A DNA stretch of 64,000 bases from Litchfieldella anticariensis FP35 = DSM 16096 (GTDB lineage: Bacteria; Pseudomonadota; Gammaproteobacteria; Pseudomonadales; Halomonadaceae): contig NZ_KE332393.1 in the NCBI RefSeq assembly GCF_000409775.1, positions 190,171-254,170 on the forward strand, written 5' to 3'. The translations under genes were made by a program, and so were the position numbers. The notes under the pieces are model-generated. The model did no database searches. It was not told the DNA's origin and was given only the letters and a program-made list of their open reading frames with translations. Below are positions 27,335 through 36,388 of this stretch, in pieces. Numbering within the stretch: the first letter of the stretch is position 1; each line of letters starts with the position of its first letter.

Positions 27335-28891
27335 TTAGCCGACTCCATTGCCATATCCGAATGCCACGCTGGCCTCAGGAGCGGTTTCCACCCATACGCT
27401 TTGCGGTACGCTGTACTCACGCAAGCCGTCCAGACCACTGGAACGACCATAGCCGCTGTCACGGAAACCGCCGAAGGGCGACATCACATTGATGGCCTTG
27501 TAGCTATTGATCCATACCGTGCCGGCACGCAGCCTGGCAGCGACTCGATGTGCCCGGGCGGGATCCTGGGTCCACACGGCGCCGGCAAGCCCGAAGCGAG
27601 TGTCGTTGGCCAAGCGGATGGCATCGGCTTCATCATCGAAGGCCATTACCACCAGCACCGGACCGAATACTTCTTCTCGGGCGATTTCCATCTCGGGTGT
27701 CACGTCCACCAGCACGGTAGGAGCGATGAAATAGCCTTGAGCCTCTTCAGGCAGCCCTGTAGGCCGCTGGCCACCCGTCAATACCCTGGCGCCTGCTGCC
27801 ACGGCACTTTCGATCATGCGCATGACCTGCTGGTATTGCCGGCGATTCTGCAACGGGCCCATGCGCGTGGTCTCATCATCCGGCAGACCCACGGCTATTC
27901 CCTCTGCGGCGCGGGCCAAGCGAGTGGCCACTTCCTCGAAGATCTCGCGCTGGACCAGCAGGCGTGAGCCCGCCACACAGCTCTGTCCGGCGGCGGCGAA
28001 GATCGCCGCTTGGGCACCGGCCACCGCCTCGTCCAGCCGTGCATCGGCGAACACGATGTTGGCCGACTTGCCGCCCAACTCCAGCACGCTGGGAGCCAAG
28101 CGCCTGGCTGCAGCCTCCGCAATCAGGCGACCACTCTCCGGCGAGCCGACGAACACTAACTTGCCGATGCCGTCATGGCCAGTCAGTGCCGCGCCGGTGG
28201 TGGGCCCCAGGCCGTTGACGATATTGATCAAACCCTTTGGCAAGCCGCCATTCTCCAGCAGTCTGGCGATCACCACAGAGGAGAATGGTGTTAGCTCCGA
28301 GGGCTTGAGTACTACGCCGTTACCGGCGGCGATGGCCGGAGCAAGCTGCCAGGCACAGGTGAACATGGGGGCGTTCCAGGGGGTGATCTGGCCGACCACG
28401 CCGTAGGGCACGTAACGCACGTAGTTGAGATGAGAAGTGGGCACCGGGATCACCTCGCCGTGCTGCTTATCGCACCAGCCGGCATAGTACTCGAACATCT
28501 CGCGCACCTTGACCACCTCGGCACGACAGTCGCGGATCGGCTTGCCGGCTATCAGGCTTTCCAGTCGCGCCAGGGCCTCCTCATGGCCGTCGAGGCCACG
28601 GGTTGCAGCCAGCATGCGCCGCCCGCGTTCGCTGGCACTCAGCGCCATCCACGCACCTTGGGCACAGGTGGCGGCGGCGACTGCCTGGTTGAGTAATGTG
28701 GCACCGGCGTCACGGTAGCGATACAACGCTTCTCCGGTTGCCGGGTTGTCGAGTTCGATTTCTTCACCGCCCCCGGCGCACAGGTTGCCGTCGATCCAAT
28801 TGGAGGCAACGATGCCATCGTCGGTGGTCAGCAATTCGTCAAGAAGCGCTTGCAGTTGCTGTCGAGCCTGGTGATTAAGTGTGGAACTCAT
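27335..28891 (-). CDS. Aldehyde dehydrogenase (NAD(P)+-dependent)
   Basis: A 518-aa ALDH-superfamily enzyme oxidising an aldehyde to a carboxylate. Catalytic residues are all visible: Asn173 in TPWNAP, Glu271 in LELGGKSANIV, Cys305 in GQSCVAG, and the EEVFGPV motif near 409. The betaine-aldehyde/hydroxymuconic group is closest by general appearance, but substrate is not determinable. Last gene of a five-gene operon; its ATG overlaps the preceding gene's stop by one base (TAATG). Context suggests it oxidises an aldehyde produced by the neighbouring dehydrogenase or released after amide hydrolysis. Confidence 0.93.
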   Translation of the reverse strand: MSSTLNHQARQQLQALLDELLTTDDGIVASNWIDGNLCAGGGEEIELDNPATGEALYRYRDAGATLLNQAVAAATCAQGAWMALSASERGRRMLAATRGLDGHEEALARLESLIAGKPIRDCRAEVVKVREMFEYYAGWCDKQHGEVIPVPTSHLNYVRYVPYGVVGQITPWNAPMFTCAWQLAPAIAAGNGVVLKPSELTPFSSVVIARLLENGGLPKGLINIVNGLGPTTGAALTGHDGIGKLVFVGSPESGRLIAEAAARRLAPSVLELGGKSANIVFADARLDEAVAGAQAAIFAAAGQSCVAGSRLLVQREIFEEVATRLARAAEGIAVGLPDDETTRMGPLQNRRQYQQVMRMIESAVAAGARVLTGGQRPTGLPEEAQGYFIAPTVLVDVTPEMEIAREEVFGPVLVVMAFDDEADAIRLANDTRFGLAGAVWTQDPARAHRVAARLRAGTVWINSYKAINVMSPFGGFRDSGYGRSSGLDGLREYSVPQSVWVETAPEASVAFGYGNGVG

Positions 28892-29766
28892 TATTGCGCG
28901 ATCTCCATCATCAAGGGGGCGACGATACGATTGAAATCCTCATGGTCGGCGATGTCCTCGCCACTTTCTTGCCAATGCGCCACAACCTGTTCGAGAAGTG
29001 CCAGTGGCAGGTCCATCCCCTGGGCGGCATCCCGTGCCAGACGCAGATCCTTGCGCATCAGTCCCATGGTGAAGCCTGAGTCGAAGCGCCCGGAGAGTAC
29101 CCATTCAGGGAAGTTGACTTCACTTACCGCGCTGCGCCCCGAGCCGCTGTTGAGCCCGGCCAGACAAGCGGCGGGGTCGACACCGCCGTTGGAGGCCAAT
29201 GCCACAGCTTCGGCAGTGGTGATTAGGTGTGCCGCACACAGATAGTTGTTGGCCAGTTTTACGGTGTGGCCACAGCCTGGGCCGCCGACATGGGTATATT
29301 TCGACGACATGGCGTCGAGCATCGGCCGCAAGCGCTCCACAGTGCCCGGCTTGCCACCCAGCAGCATGCCCAACTTGCCGGTTGCCGCTCCACGCGGCCC
29401 GCCGCTGACCGGTGCATCCAGCCATTCACGGCTTGATGCTTCCACCGTGGCAGCCAGTTCCCGGCTTATCGCGGGGTCGGAGGTCGACGTATCGACGATC
29501 ACGCTGCCTGGAGGCGCTATCGCCAGCAGGCCCGGAGCGGTTTCGATCACCTCGCGTACGTGCGCCGAAGTTGGTAGTGAAAGCAGGTATACGTCGCTTG
29601 CGCCGAGGGCTTCCGGGGCGACGACAGCCAGTCCCCGATCGGTGAGTCGCTGGCGGGTATCGGCACTGATGTCTGTACCAATGACGGTGAAACCGGCTCT
29701 ATGCAAGGTCAGCGCCATGGCACCACCCATCTGGCCTAGGCCGATAACGGTGATATGGAAAGACAT
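28891..29766 (-). CDS. NAD(P)-dependent 3-hydroxyisobutyrate-dehydrogenase-like enzyme
   Basis: A 291-aa beta-hydroxyacid dehydrogenase. The Rossmann motif IGLGQMGGAMA is at residues 8-18, the substrate-binding DAPVSGGPRGAATG at 117-130, and the catalytic Lys170 in GHTVKLANNYLC. This family reduces or oxidises short 3-hydroxy acids (3-hydroxyisobutyrate, tartronate semialdehyde, glyoxylate) or acts as an imine reductase. It is coupled by 1-nt overlap to the ALDH, suggesting that an alcohol-to-aldehyde-to-acid sequence is possible. 96 nt separate it from the upstream M20 gene. Confidence 0.9.
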   Translation of the reverse strand: MSFHITVIGLGQMGGAMALTLHRAGFTVIGTDISADTRQRLTDRGLAVVAPEALGASDVYLLSLPTSAHVREVIETAPGLLAIAPPGSVIVDTSTSDPAISRELAATVEASSREWLDAPVSGGPRGAATGKLGMLLGGKPGTVERLRPMLDAMSSKYTHVGGPGCGHTVKLANNYLCAAHLITTAEAVALASNGGVDPAACLAGLNSGSGRSAVSEVNFPEWVLSGRFDSGFTMGLMRKDLRLARDAAQGMDLPLALLEQVVAHWQESGEDIADHEDFNRIVAPLMMEIAQ

Positions 29767-29862
29767 GTCAGACTCCTATGAAACGATGGGCAAAGGGTGT
29801 CCGGATCCGAGCCCTGAGAGGCCCGAACCCGGCTATTTCCATGCTGAAGGTGCTCGTTTTGT

Positions 29863-31017
29863 CTAGCGCAGCAACTTGGCAACCAGCTCGACCCAGTAGC
29901 GAGTACCGATCGGCAGCAACTGGTCGCTGAAGTCGTAGCGCGGGCTATGCAGCGGTGCGCAGTCATGGCCGTTACCCAGCCAGATATAGGCGCCTGGTCG
30001 TTGCTCGAGGAAGAAGGAAAAGTCCTCGGAGGCCATGCTGGGCGGGGGATTGCGCCGCACCTTGTCGCTGCCCAGCAGGTCATCGAGCACCTCGGCGCAG
30101 TGCTGGGCATGGTTCGGGGTGTTGATGGTTGCCGGATAACAGCGCCGATAGTCCAGCGACGCCTGCAACCCGTGGAAGCCAGCGAGCGTTTCGATGGCCT
30201 GGGTGAAGCGCCGCTCCAGGTGAGCCTTGAGTTCCATATCGAAGCAGCGCAGGGTGCCACGCAGCTCGACTCGCTCCGGAATGACATTGAAGGTATCCCC
30301 GGCATGGAAGCTGGTGATGCTCAACACTGCGGGCTGGTCGGGGGACGTCTCGCGGCTGATCAATGCCTGCAACTGGGTGACCAGTTGGCAGCTGGCCAAC
30401 AGGGTGTCGGTGCCCAGGTGTGGCATTGCCGCATGGCAGCCCTTGCCGGTGAGGGTCAATGAAAAGATGTCGAAGGCCGCCATCACGGCGGTGTCGTGCA
30501 CCGCCGCTTCCCCCACCGGCAGGCCGGGCCAGTTGTGCAGGCCGTAGACGGCATCCACGGGGAAGCGCTCGAAGAGGCCCTCTTCGAGCATGGCACGGGC
30601 ACCACCCTCGTTCTCTTCCGCCGGCTGGAAGATGAACACTACCCGGCCTCGGAAGTCAGGCTGTCGGGACAGTGCCCAGGCCGCTCCGAGCAACATGGTG
30701 GTATGACCGTCGTGGCCACAGGCATGCATGCGTCCCGGATGGCAGGAGGCGTGGGCGACATCATTCTCCTCGGTGACGTGTAAGGCGTCGATGTCGGCTC
30801 TCAGGCCGATGCTCGGTCCCGCACCTCGGGCACCATCCAGCACGCCGACCACCCCCGTGCCGGCGATACCGGTGGTGACATCCAATCCCCACTCACGAAG
30901 CAAGGTGGCAAGGCGCTCGCTGGTGCGGAACTCCTCGAAGGCGGTTTCCGGGTGACGATGGAAGTCGTGTCGCCACTCGCGCAGAAGATCGTAGGAAGGC
31001 AGAGGAATAGATGGCAT
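29863..31017 (-). CDS. M20 family amidohydrolase (N-acyl amino acid hydrolase type)
   Basis: A 384-aa cytoplasmic metallo-amidohydrolase of the M20D hippurate/IAA-amino-acid/N-acetyl-diaminopimelate type. Features: RHDFHRHPETAFEE at residues 16-29, GLRADIDALH at 71-80, the metal-binding HACGHDGHT at 98-106, PAEENEGGARAML at 132-144, and a conserved HNWPGLPVG near 160. No signal peptide. It hydrolyses an amide bond of an acylated amino acid or related compound. In this operon it probably acts on the compound brought in by the DUF3100 membrane proteins, yielding products for the two dehydrogenases. Confidence 0.92.
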   Translation of the reverse strand: MPSIPLPSYDLLREWRHDFHRHPETAFEEFRTSERLATLLREWGLDVTTGIAGTGVVGVLDGARGAGPSIGLRADIDALHVTEENDVAHASCHPGRMHACGHDGHTTMLLGAAWALSRQPDFRGRVVFIFQPAEENEGGARAMLEEGLFERFPVDAVYGLHNWPGLPVGEAAVHDTAVMAAFDIFSLTLTGKGCHAAMPHLGTDTLLASCQLVTQLQALISRETSPDQPAVLSITSFHAGDTFNVIPERVELRGTLRCFDMELKAHLERRFTQAIETLAGFHGLQASLDYRRCYPATINTPNHAQHCAEVLDDLLGSDKVRRNPPPSMASEDFSFFLEQRPGAYIWLGNGHDCAPLHSPRYDFSDQLLPIGTRYWVELVAKLLR

Positions 31018-31028
31018 TGCGATTCTTC

Positions 31029-31517
31029 CTACAGCATCAGGTGGGCGACGACGGCCGAGCCGACGAAGGTGCCGGTGAACACCAGTAGCGAGACGATCAC
31101 CAGTTTCCAGCCTGTCTGCCTGAACATGGTGAACTCGCGGCCGGTCAGTGCCAGCCCGGCATAGGCGAGCACTGGGGTCACCACGGCCAGGAAGTTTACG
31201 TGGGTGAGCTGCTCGACGATCCAGCCGTTACCCGGAAAAAACGGTAGCGTCATCAGGATGCTGACCAGCGAGACCCAGGCGACGCTGGGCAGGTAGAAGG
31301 GCGCGACACGCCCTATCCCCAGGCCGAGCATCACCATGGCGTAGAGGACTATCATGCCCGGCAGTGCCTGAAGCAGAGGTGCGCCGTTGACGATATTGGC
31401 GATCCAGGCGGCGACGCAGACCACGGCCAGCAGCAAGGCGGTCTTGCCGAGCTGGTTTTCGGGGCGCAGTTCCTGCAACTGCTCGTTATCGATGGTGACA
31501 GTATCAGAGGTTTTCAT
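31029..31517 (-). CDS. Small integral membrane protein, partner of DUF3100 protein
   Basis: A 162-aa protein with about five hydrophobic segments (approximately residues 26-42, 48-68, 78-94, 107-124 and 138-160) after a polar 25-residue N-terminus. I do not recognise a named family with certainty. Its start overlaps the end of the DUF3100 gene by 14 nt, implying coupled synthesis and a physical pair, as in two-subunit secondary carriers. 11 nt before the M20 gene. The most economical reading is a transport subunit for the substrate of the downstream enzymes; this is inference from context. Confidence 0.75.
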   Translation of the reverse strand: MKTSDTVTIDNEQLQELRPENQLGKTALLLAVVCVAAWIANIVNGAPLLQALPGMIVLYAMVMLGLGIGRVAPFYLPSVAWVSLVSILMTLPFFPGNGWIVEQLTHVNFLAVVTPVLAYAGLALTGREFTMFRQTGWKLVIVSLLVFTGTFVGSAVVAHLML

Positions 31518-32325
31518 TGCGGGCCTCCTGAAGAGCGGTAGGGCTCAGACGCTTGTATAGCCATTCGGCAGCGGGCAGGGCGATGAACAGGGAAACATAG
31601 AGCCCCGTCGCATAAGTGAGCAGGTTGCTGGCACCGGAGAAGGCCAGGAGTTCGTCGCGCATGCCTGGCATTGCCTCGGCGAGGGCGCCGGAACAGGCCG
31701 CTACCATGCTGCCGCTTCCCACCCCGCAGGCCATGGCTAGGGCACGCACGTCGAAGATATCCAGCGATGCCAGATACCCTGCCATCAGCGCGAAGTAAAG
31801 AGTGCCGAACATGGTACCGACCACGTAGACCCCCATGATGCCGATGCCCTCTGGACTGCGCAGGCCGTACTTGTCGGAAATGATGGCGATGTTCGGCTCG
31901 CGGGCGATGGAATAGGTGGCACCAATGGTTTCACGCCCCATGCGCAATACCAGCACGGCGAAGGGCAGCGCCAGCAGCATGGTGCCGAGATTGCCCAATT
32001 CCTGCAGGATCAGTGCCGGGCCGGCGGCGATGATCTGCTCGATGGCTGGACCGATGGTAGAGCCGAACTTGGCAATGAAGGGCAGGATAGCGATCAGTAT
32101 AAGCGGGCCTGCGGCATTGCTGACCGATTTGGGGATGATACGGTTCATGCCGGAGAAAAGGTGAGGATTGAGCAGTACACCGATGATGAAGGCGTAAAAC
32201 AACGGCAGCAGTAGCAGAGTGCCGGGCCCCATCGGTATGCGGAGAATGCCGATCCACTCGGCGAGAAGTGACGCTAGTATCACCGTCAGGTGCAGGCGCC
32301 AGTTCAATAGCAGCTTGAGATCCAT
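31504..32325 (-). CDS. DUF3100 integral membrane protein (putative transporter)
   Basis: A 273-aa membrane protein with eight or nine hydrophobic segments. The central loop AREPNIAIISDKYGLRSPEG (residues about 146-165) followed by GIMGVYVVGTMFGTLYF is characteristic of DUF3100 proteins. No transport activity is established for the family, to my knowledge. ATG at 32325 has AAGGA 8 nt upstream and starts just before the first membrane segment; the frame is open further but over the promoter region. First gene of the catabolic operon, with a palindromic candidate operator about 73 bp upstream. Confidence 0.78.
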   Translation of the reverse strand: MDLKLLLNWRLHLTVILASLLAEWIGILRIPMGPGTLLLLPLFYAFIIGVLLNPHLFSGMNRIIPKSVSNAAGPLILIAILPFIAKFGSTIGPAIEQIIAAGPALILQELGNLGTMLLALPFAVLVLRMGRETIGATYSIAREPNIAIISDKYGLRSPEGIGIMGVYVVGTMFGTLYFALMAGYLASLDIFDVRALAMACGVGSGSMVAACSGALAEAMPGMRDELLAFSGASNLLTYATGLYVSLFIALPAAEWLYKRLSPTALQEARNENL

Positions 32326-32397
32326 AAGGGTTGTCCTTGTTGTGGTATGGGACACCCCTGAGTATCGAAAGGACCTTGTTCTAATGATAGCGAGATA

Positions 32398-32418
32398 GTG
32401 TTCTTGATATTGGAACAC
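32398..32418 (-). promoter_or_regulatory. Candidate operator before the DUF3100 operon
   Basis: Perfect inverted repeat GTGTTC-N9-GAACAC, 21 bp, lying 73 bp upstream of the DUF3100 start and ending 6 bp from the recG stop. LysR-type regulators commonly bind interrupted dyads of this size. No second intact copy was found in front of the local lysR gene, where only a degenerate GGTTCTGAATTGG occurs. Confidence 0.45.
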
Positions 32419-32423
32419 CTCGC

Positions 32424-34505
32424 TCACACCTGCCCATACCTCCCCGCTTCTTCGCCCAACCAGCGACGGATCAGTGGCTGACTGGCCTCGGGTGCCTCTT
32501 CCAGTAAGGCCTTGGCCAGGGGGCTGACTTGATCGAGAAGATCGCGGTCGCGCTCCAGGTCGGCGATTTTCATCTGCGCCAGCCCGGTCTGGCGGGTACC
32601 CAACACCTCACCGGGGCCACGGAGTTCCAGGTCCTTCTCGGCGATGCGGAAGCCGTCAGTGGTCTCGCGCATCACCGCCAGGCGCTCGCGGGAATGGGCT
32701 GATAGTGGTGGATGATAGAGCAGTACGCAGAAGCTTTCGGTGGCACCACGCCCCACGCGACCGCGTAGCTGGTGCAGCTGCGACAGCCCCAGGCGTTCGG
32801 GATTTTCGATGATCATCAGGCTGGCGTTAGGCACGTCGACACCAACCTCGATCACCGTAGTGGCGACCAGCAAGTCCAGCTCGCCCTGCTTGAAAGCAGC
32901 CATCACCTCGGCTTTTTCGGTGGCCTTCATGCGCCCATGGACCAAGCCGATGGCAAGTTCCGGCAGTGCTTCCGCCAGGCTGTCACGGGTCGCTTCGGCG
33001 GCCTGGCATTGCAGGACTTCGGATTCTTCGATCAGGGTGCATACCCAATAGGCCTGGCGTCCTGCAGCACATGCCTGGCGGATACGGGCAACGACCTCAG
33101 GACGGCGTTCATCGGGCACGGCAACGGTCTGCACCGGGGTGCGGCCCGGGGGCAACTCATCGATCACCGAGACATCGAGGTCGGCATAGGCACTCATTGC
33201 CAAGGTGCGTGGGATGGGCGTGGCGGTCATCACCAACTGGTGAGGGGTCAGGCCGCCGGCCTCGCCCTTCTCGCGCAGTGCCAGGCGCTGGTGTACGCCG
33301 AAGCGGTGTTGCTCGTCGACGATTGCCAGCCCCAGGCGCTGGAAGTGCACGTCACCCTGGAACAGGGCGTGGGTACCGACCACCATCTGGGCGCGACCGT
33401 CGAGAATCGCGGCCTTGGTATCGAGACGAGCCTTGCCCTTGAGTTTGCCGGCCAGCCAAGCGACTTCGATGCCGAGCGGTGCCAGCCAGTCACGAAAGGT
33501 ACGGAAGTGCTGTTCGGCAAGGATCTCGGTGGGTGCCATCATCGCTGCCTGGCAGCCACCGGCGATTGCCTGCAGCGCGGCCATCGCTGCCACCACCGTC
33601 TTACCCGAGCCAACGTCGCCCTGTACAAGCCGCAGCATCGGTACCGGACGCTCGAGGTCATGGGCGATCTCGTCGAGCACGCGGCGCTGGGCGCCGGTCA
33701 GGGCAAACGGCAATTGGGTGACGAAACGCGCCTGCAGTCCGCGTCCGGAAGGCAGGACGGGAGCACCATCGGCTTGGATGCGTAAGCGCACCTGGCGCAG
33801 GCTGAGCTGGTGGGCCAACAGTTCCTCCAGGGCCAGACGGCGCTGGGCGGGATGACGTCCGTCGGCTAGGCGCGCCAGGTCGGCATCGGGCGGCGGCTCG
33901 TGCAGGTAATGCAGTGAGCTGTGCAATTCGGGGAGGCGAAAACGCTCGCGCAGCGGCTGTGAAATCCAATCCGGCAATGCGGCGGGTGCGGCATCGAGCT
34001 TCTCCAGGGCCTGACCGATCAAGCCACGCAGGCGTGCTTGGTGGAGCCCTTCGGTGGTGGGATAGATCGGCGTCAAGTGGTCGTCCACGGGGGTATCGCC
34101 GGCCTTGAGCAGACGATACTCGGGGTGGTAGAGCTCTAGGCCTGTAGCCCCGGCACGTGCTTCGCCGAAGCAGCGTACGCGCACCCCAGGCTGGAATTGT
34201 TGCTGCTGGGCGGGTGAGAAGTGGAAGAAACGCAAGCTCAGGATTCCCGAGCCGTCCTTGAGACGTACCAGCAGGCTGCGCCGACGCCCCCGTACCACGT
34301 CGCTGGCAGCGACCTCGCCTTCGATCACGGCTTCGTGCCCGGCTCGCAAGGTAGCAATCGGCGTGATGCGGGTGCGATCCTGATAGCGCAGTGGCAGATG
34401 GAAAAGCAGATCGGCAACGCTCTCGACACGCAGCCGTGCCAACTTGACGGCCAGCGCTTCGCCGACTCCTGACAGCGCCGTGGCCGGTTGCGTCAGATCG
34501 CTCAT
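32424..34505 (-). CDS. recG: ATP-dependent DNA helicase RecG
   Basis: Branch-migrating helicase for stalled forks and recombination intermediates. An N-terminal OB/wedge domain (FHLPLRYQDRT near residue 34) precedes the helicase: Walker A GDVGSGKTVVA near 300, DEQHRFG near 398, TATPIPRTLA near 429 and HQLRGRVGRG near 605. 693 aa matches E. coli RecG. ATG at 34505 overlaps the oxyR stop (ATGA), making oxyR-recG a coupled pair, the same association as in Pseudomonas. Upstream in-frame codons lie within oxyR and are not used. Confidence 0.97.
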   Translation of the reverse strand: MSDLTQPATALSGVGEALAVKLARLRVESVADLLFHLPLRYQDRTRITPIATLRAGHEAVIEGEVAASDVVRGRRRSLLVRLKDGSGILSLRFFHFSPAQQQQFQPGVRVRCFGEARAGATGLELYHPEYRLLKAGDTPVDDHLTPIYPTTEGLHQARLRGLIGQALEKLDAAPAALPDWISQPLRERFRLPELHSSLHYLHEPPPDADLARLADGRHPAQRRLALEELLAHQLSLRQVRLRIQADGAPVLPSGRGLQARFVTQLPFALTGAQRRVLDEIAHDLERPVPMLRLVQGDVGSGKTVVAAMAALQAIAGGCQAAMMAPTEILAEQHFRTFRDWLAPLGIEVAWLAGKLKGKARLDTKAAILDGRAQMVVGTHALFQGDVHFQRLGLAIVDEQHRFGVHQRLALREKGEAGGLTPHQLVMTATPIPRTLAMSAYADLDVSVIDELPPGRTPVQTVAVPDERRPEVVARIRQACAAGRQAYWVCTLIEESEVLQCQAAEATRDSLAEALPELAIGLVHGRMKATEKAEVMAAFKQGELDLLVATTVIEVGVDVPNASLMIIENPERLGLSQLHQLRGRVGRGATESFCVLLYHPPLSAHSRERLAVMRETTDGFRIAEKDLELRGPGEVLGTRQTGLAQMKIADLERDRDLLDQVSPLAKALLEEAPEASQPLIRRWLGEEAGRYGQV

Positions 34506-35425
34506 GCCGGCTCGGGTTGCTGGAGACGGCGGCAATTGACGATGGCATTGGTCAGGGCGTCGATGGCCTTGGGACGCGGGAAGCTGGCTCGCCAGGCGAC
34601 GGCCACCGTGCGCGAAGGAGCCTCTGGCGTAAAGGGACGACTCTCCAGTACCCCAGCCTCGTAATGGCCGGTACCGATGGCTGAATGGGGCAAGACCGTC
34701 ACGCCGAGCTTGGAGGCGACCATATGGCGGATGGTCTCCAGCGAGCCGCCCTCTGCGGTCAGGGTATTGCTGGGGCTATTGAGTTGGGCACTTATTGCTG
34801 GGCAGGCCTCGAGAATCTGGTCGCGGAAACAATGGCCTTCACCGAGCAGGAGTAGACGCTCCTTGAGCAAATCTTCCTTGTCGATGGTGACCTTGGCTGT
34901 CCAGGGGTGGCCAGTTGGCATCAGAACCTCGAAGGGCTCCTCGTACAGCGGTTTGGTCAGCACATCGGTTTCGGTAAAGGGTAAGGCGACTATGATTGCA
35001 TCCAGCTCACCACTGCGCAGTTTGCGGCGCAGGTTGGCGGTGAAGCCTTCTTCGATGTACAACGGCATCTGCGGCGCTGTGCGCGCCAGCTCCGGCACCA
35101 GGTGCGGAAATAGGTAAGGTCCAATAGTATAGATGGCGCCGATACGCAAAGGACTGGTAAGTTGGTCCTTGCCAGCATTGGCCAGTTCCTTGATCACACT
35201 GCTCTGTTCCAGCACGCGCTGAGCCTGCTCGACGATCTGTTCACCCAGCGGGGTGACCTGTACCGTGGACTTGGAGCGTTCGAACAGGGCCACGCCGAGC
35301 TCTTCCTCGAGCTTTTTCACGGCCACCGACAGCGTAGGTTGCGAGACGAAGCAGCGCTCGGCAGCGCGGCCGAAATGACGCTCCTGCGCCAAGGTTACGA
35401 TATAGCGAAGTTCTGTTAGAGTCAT
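34502..35425 (-). CDS. oxyR: Hydrogen-peroxide-sensing LysR regulator OxyR
   Basis: Peroxide-responsive activator. The N-terminal winged HTH (residues 1-60; FGRAAERCFVSQPTLSVAVK) is followed by the regulatory domain with the redox pair Cys199 and Cys208 in GHCFRDQILEACP, exactly the E. coli numbering, so disulfide switching should be intact. 307 aa versus 305 in E. coli. It precedes and overlaps recG. The 81-bp gap to the divergent SDR gene has no convincing OxyR tetrad array, so autoregulation cannot be shown. Confidence 0.96.
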   Translation of the reverse strand: MTLTELRYIVTLAQERHFGRAAERCFVSQPTLSVAVKKLEEELGVALFERSKSTVQVTPLGEQIVEQAQRVLEQSSVIKELANAGKDQLTSPLRIGAIYTIGPYLFPHLVPELARTAPQMPLYIEEGFTANLRRKLRSGELDAIIVALPFTETDVLTKPLYEEPFEVLMPTGHPWTAKVTIDKEDLLKERLLLLGEGHCFRDQILEACPAISAQLNSPSNTLTAEGGSLETIRHMVASKLGVTVLPHSAIGTGHYEAGVLESRPFTPEAPSRTVAVAWRASFPRPKAIDALTNAIVNCRRLQQPEPA

Positions 35426-35506
35426 GGTGGTGCCTTCTACGGCATCCTCTTGAATCAGATGGATAGGCTTTCCAATAGGGACTTTTTATCAAGGGGCGAC
35501 AAAAAG

Positions 35507-36382
35507 GTGAAGACAACGACTCTGATTATTGGTTGTGGCGATATCGGCATGTCCTTGGGGCGGCAGTTGAAAGAGGCCGGCCATCGGGTGTTGGGTGCCC
35601 GTCGCAACGTGCAGATGCTCGAAGGTAGCGGCATCGAAGCGCTGGCATTGGATATCAATGATGTCGATACGCTTTCGGCATTGCCCGATGTCGATATTCT
35701 GGTCTATGTGGTGAGTGCTGACCACTTCGACGAAGGTGCCTATCAGGCCGCTTATCCAAAGGGGCTTGCGTCCGTCCTGGCTGAGTATGGCCAGCGTGAC
35801 GTTCCTCCCAAACGGGTTTTCTTCGTTTCTTCGACCAGTGTCTATGCTCAGCAATCCGGTGAGCAAGTCGACGAGTCGAGCTCCACCGAGCCGCACGGCT
35901 TTTCGGGACAGTTGATGCGTGAAGCCGAGCAGATTCTGCTCAAGCATGCAGTGCCTGGCACCGTAGTACGCTTTTCGGGCATTTATGGGCCAGGCCGCGA
36001 TCGCCTGATACGCCAGGTCAGCGAGGGACGCATAGCTCCGGCCTCCCCGCCGATGTATACCAATCGTATTCATCGCGACGACTGTGTCGGAGTGTTGGCC
36101 CACCTGATCGACCTGTGCCTGGCCGGCGATGAGATCGAGGAGTTGTATCTGGCTACCGATTGCGAACCGGCCCCTTTGCACGAGGTGATGAGCTGGTTGG
36201 CTGAAAAGCTCAAGGTGGAAACCACCGATATCATCCAGTCGCCTCTCAAGCGCCGCTCGAGCAAACGCTGCGACAATACGCGGTTGCTTGAGTCCGGCTA
36301 CCGTTTCCGCTACCCCACCTACCGTGAGGGATACACGCATGTGCTCAAGGAAGGTGGTTTCCTCGAAGGCGTGAAAGCCTAG
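35507..36382 (+). CDS. NAD(P)-dependent epimerase/dehydratase-like SDR (YeeZ-like)
   Basis: An extended/atypical short-chain dehydrogenase of about 291 aa. The dinucleotide motif GCGDIGMSLG is at residues 8-17; FVSSTSVYAQQSGEQVDE near 104 holds the SDR serine-tyrosine region, although the classical YxxxK is not evident: the GQLMREAEQ segment takes the place of the catalytic helix, as in YeeZ-type proteins. RFSGIYGPGRDR follows near 148. GTG at 35507 is chosen because it begins the Rossmann strand and has AAGGGG upstream; the frame opens at 35450. Divergent from oxyR. Substrate unknown. Confidence 0.8.
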   Translation: MKTTTLIIGCGDIGMSLGRQLKEAGHRVLGARRNVQMLEGSGIEALALDINDVDTLSALPDVDILVYVVSADHFDEGAYQAAYPKGLASVLAEYGQRDVPPKRVFFVSSTSVYAQQSGEQVDESSSTEPHGFSGQLMREAEQILLKHAVPGTVVRFSGIYGPGRDRLIRQVSEGRIAPASPPMYTNRIHRDDCVGVLAHLIDLCLAGDEIEELYLATDCEPAPLHEVMSWLAEKLKVETTDIIQSPLKRRSSKRCDNTRLLESGYRFRYPTYREGYTHVLKEGGFLEGVKA

Positions 36383-36388
36383 GTGTTC

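Noticed and set aside
32772-33785. 337-aa frame antisense to recG
   Set aside because: Wholly inside the conserved recG helicase domains; no independent support.
35463-35478. OxyR operator between oxyR and the SDR gene
   Set aside because: Two ATAG tetrads occur, but their 12-bp spacing does not fit the OxyR tetrad array and the CTAT partners are missing.
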